64,000 nt of DNA from Methylobacterium sp. SyP6R (lineage in GTDB: Bacteria; Pseudomonadota; Alphaproteobacteria; Rhizobiales; Beijerinckiaceae), in NCBI RefSeq assembly GCF_019216885.1, contig NZ_JAAQRC020000001.1:248001-312000 (forward strand), in the 5' to 3' direction. The notes under the pieces are model-generated. The model saw only the letters and a program-made list of their open reading frames with translations. It ran no database searches and had not been told where the DNA came from. How positions within the stretch are numbered: position 1 is the first letter of the stretch; each line of letters starts with the position of its first letter. A program made the translations under genes and the position numbers. Of this stretch, positions 63,234 through 64,000 are shown one piece after another.

Positions 63234-63800
63234 TCAGGCGCCGCGACGGCCGCGGCGCGGCTTGCCCTCGCCCGGAGGAGAAGCCTCGGGCGCAGCGGCC
63301 GGTTCGGCCGGCGTCTCGGGGGCAAAGGACTCGGGTGCAAAGGGCTCGACCGCCTCGGTCCCCTCTTCCTCCTCGCTCCGTACGGGGCGGCGGCGCTGCT
63401 GGCCGAGGCCGAGCGAGCGGGCCAGCTCGGAGCGCTGCTCGGAGTAGCTCGCCGAGGTCATCGGATAGTCGTGCGGCAGGCCCCATTTCTGGCGATAGGC
63501 TTCGGGTGTCAGGCCGCGCAAGGTCAGGTGGCGCCGCAGCGTCTTGTACGACTTGCCGTCCTCGAAGCTGATCAGGAAGTCGTTGGTGATCGAGCGGCGG
63601 ATTTCCCCGGGGGTCGCCTTGGGGTGGACCGGCTCGGGAGGAGCTTTGGTCCCCTTGGCCATCTCGCTCAGGGCGCCATAGACGTCCGAGATCAGCTTCG
63701 GCAACTCGGCGCTCTGCAAATGGTTGCTGCTGACATAGGCAGAGATGATATCGGCCGTCAACGTGACGATCTGTTCGTGAGTGTTGGCTGTCTCTTCCAT
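63234..63800 (-). CDS. MucR/Ros family transcriptional regulator lacking the zinc-binding cysteines
   Basis: 188 residues. Alphaproteobacterial MucR proteins regulate surface polysaccharide, motility and cell-cycle genes. The DNA-binding core reads SITNDFLISFEDGKSYKTLR, then RHLTLRGLTPEAYRQKWGLP, HDYPMTSASYSEQRSELARS, close to the usual xCLEDGxxFKxLKRHL-(9)-YRxKWxLPxDYPM. The Cys that normally bind zinc are replaced (ISFEDG). Some Mesorhizobium Ros/MucR paralogues also lack the zinc site and still bind DNA. The C-terminal ~50 residues are Glu/Pro/Ala-rich and end in a basic tail. ATG 63800. Confidence 0.85.
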   Translation of the reverse strand: MEETANTHEQIVTLTADIISAYVSSNHLQSAELPKLISDVYGALSEMAKGTKAPPEPVHPKATPGEIRRSITNDFLISFEDGKSYKTLRRHLTLRGLTPEAYRQKWGLPHDYPMTSASYSEQRSELARSLGLGQQRRRPVRSEEEEGTEAVEPFAPESFAPETPAEPAAAPEASPPGEGKPRRGRRGA

Positions 63801-64000
63801 CCCGGAACGCCCTGAGAATCACTGAAAATCGGCTTCCTATCCTTAAGTTCGCAGTCCCCGAAAAGGCAAGGATTATCTGTTGATAAAAATCACAAAACCC
63901 CAGCAAGAGATCGATCGACCTAACAAGCGCGTGCGGGTTCGATCGCCATGCTGCCCGATTGGGCGAGGCCGCGGCCGGAACCCGGTCCTGCCGCTGCGGT
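63801..64000. promoter_or_regulatory. Upstream region of the mucR-like gene
   Basis: Less GC-rich than the flanks at 63838-63915 (GGATTATCTGTTGATAAAAA, TCACAAAACC). MucR genes often repress themselves through AT-rich upstream sites, so this patch is a candidate self-operator. Cut by the window end. Confidence 0.4.

Noticed and set aside
62296..63447. Open frames of 280-380 codons across the 62.2-63.2 kb gap
   Set aside because: They follow the family D repeat arms, are low complexity and overlap the mucR-like gene.

Overview
The window is a chromosomal segment of a high-GC alphaproteobacterium. Gene content and dispersed repeats fit the Methylobacterium/Methylorubrum group (Hyphomicrobiales): MucR, HWE-type kinase relatives, UPF0262 beside hisD, gcvTHP, PEP carboxylase, a MoxR/von Willebrand operon, and Rhizobiales-type palindromic repeats in intergenic gaps. 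No rRNA, tRNA, CRISPR array, prophage or insertion sequence was recognised.

Layout. 1-5.7 kb: hisZ (cut by the left edge), a divergent PEP carboxylase-family gene, a repeat-rich gap and three small hypotheticals. 5.8-8.5 kb: two small minus-strand genes (one NepR-like), then a Crp/Fnr regulator overlapping a degenerate HWE kinase. 8.6-13.4 kb: azlCD, then DUF2948-hisD-UPF0262-tyrosine phosphatase on the minus strand and a small secreted protein. 13.4-24.6 kb: LysR divergent from an SBF-type transporter, an O-antigen ligase-like protein, hisS, a LuxR regulator, an SNase-like membrane protein, a lipid kinase and TerC. 24.7-25.4 kb: a two-gene DUF4926/DUF6883 cassette.

25.4-29.9 kb is the most unusual part: a tight five-gene minus-strand operon encoding a receiver protein, a small coiled-coil protein, a membrane protein (Roadblock-like cytoplasmic part, one membrane segment, heptad coil, OmpA peptidoglycan-binding end), a Ras-like small GTPase and a histidine kinase. 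It looks like an envelope-linked GTPase signalling system that I cannot match to a named pathway.

30-38 kb: acid phosphatase, alpha/beta hydrolase-fold protein, hemJ and hemE read leftwards; ppsR, maf, aroE, coaE and dnaQ read rightwards. This is the gene order around the Caulobacter/Rhizobiales chromosome origin. The 531-bp hemE-ppsR gap holds a perfect DnaA box, a perfect CtrA box and an AT-rich patch, so I call it oriC. A parS-like palindrome lies about 25 kb away at 8.48 kb.

38-46 kb: a VapB-like remnant, the glycine cleavage genes gcvT-gcvH-gcvP, and a divergent AceE-type pyruvate dehydrogenase E1. 46.5-52.8 kb: seven overlapping genes (MoxR ATPase, DUF58, small membrane protein, two VWA proteins, TPR protein, BatD-like), resembling the accessory part of the mxa methanol oxidation cluster but without methanol dehydrogenase genes. 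53-62 kb: an M20 amidase with a DadA-like oxidase, a soluble three-PAS chemoreceptor with PilZ, a hybrid histidine kinase and a DhaK-DhaL fusion kinase. The right end is a 1-kb repeat-rich gap and a MucR-family regulator.

At least five families of dispersed inverted repeats occupy the larger gaps. Start sites are choices from codon, overlap and ribosome-binding context; alternatives are stated per gene.
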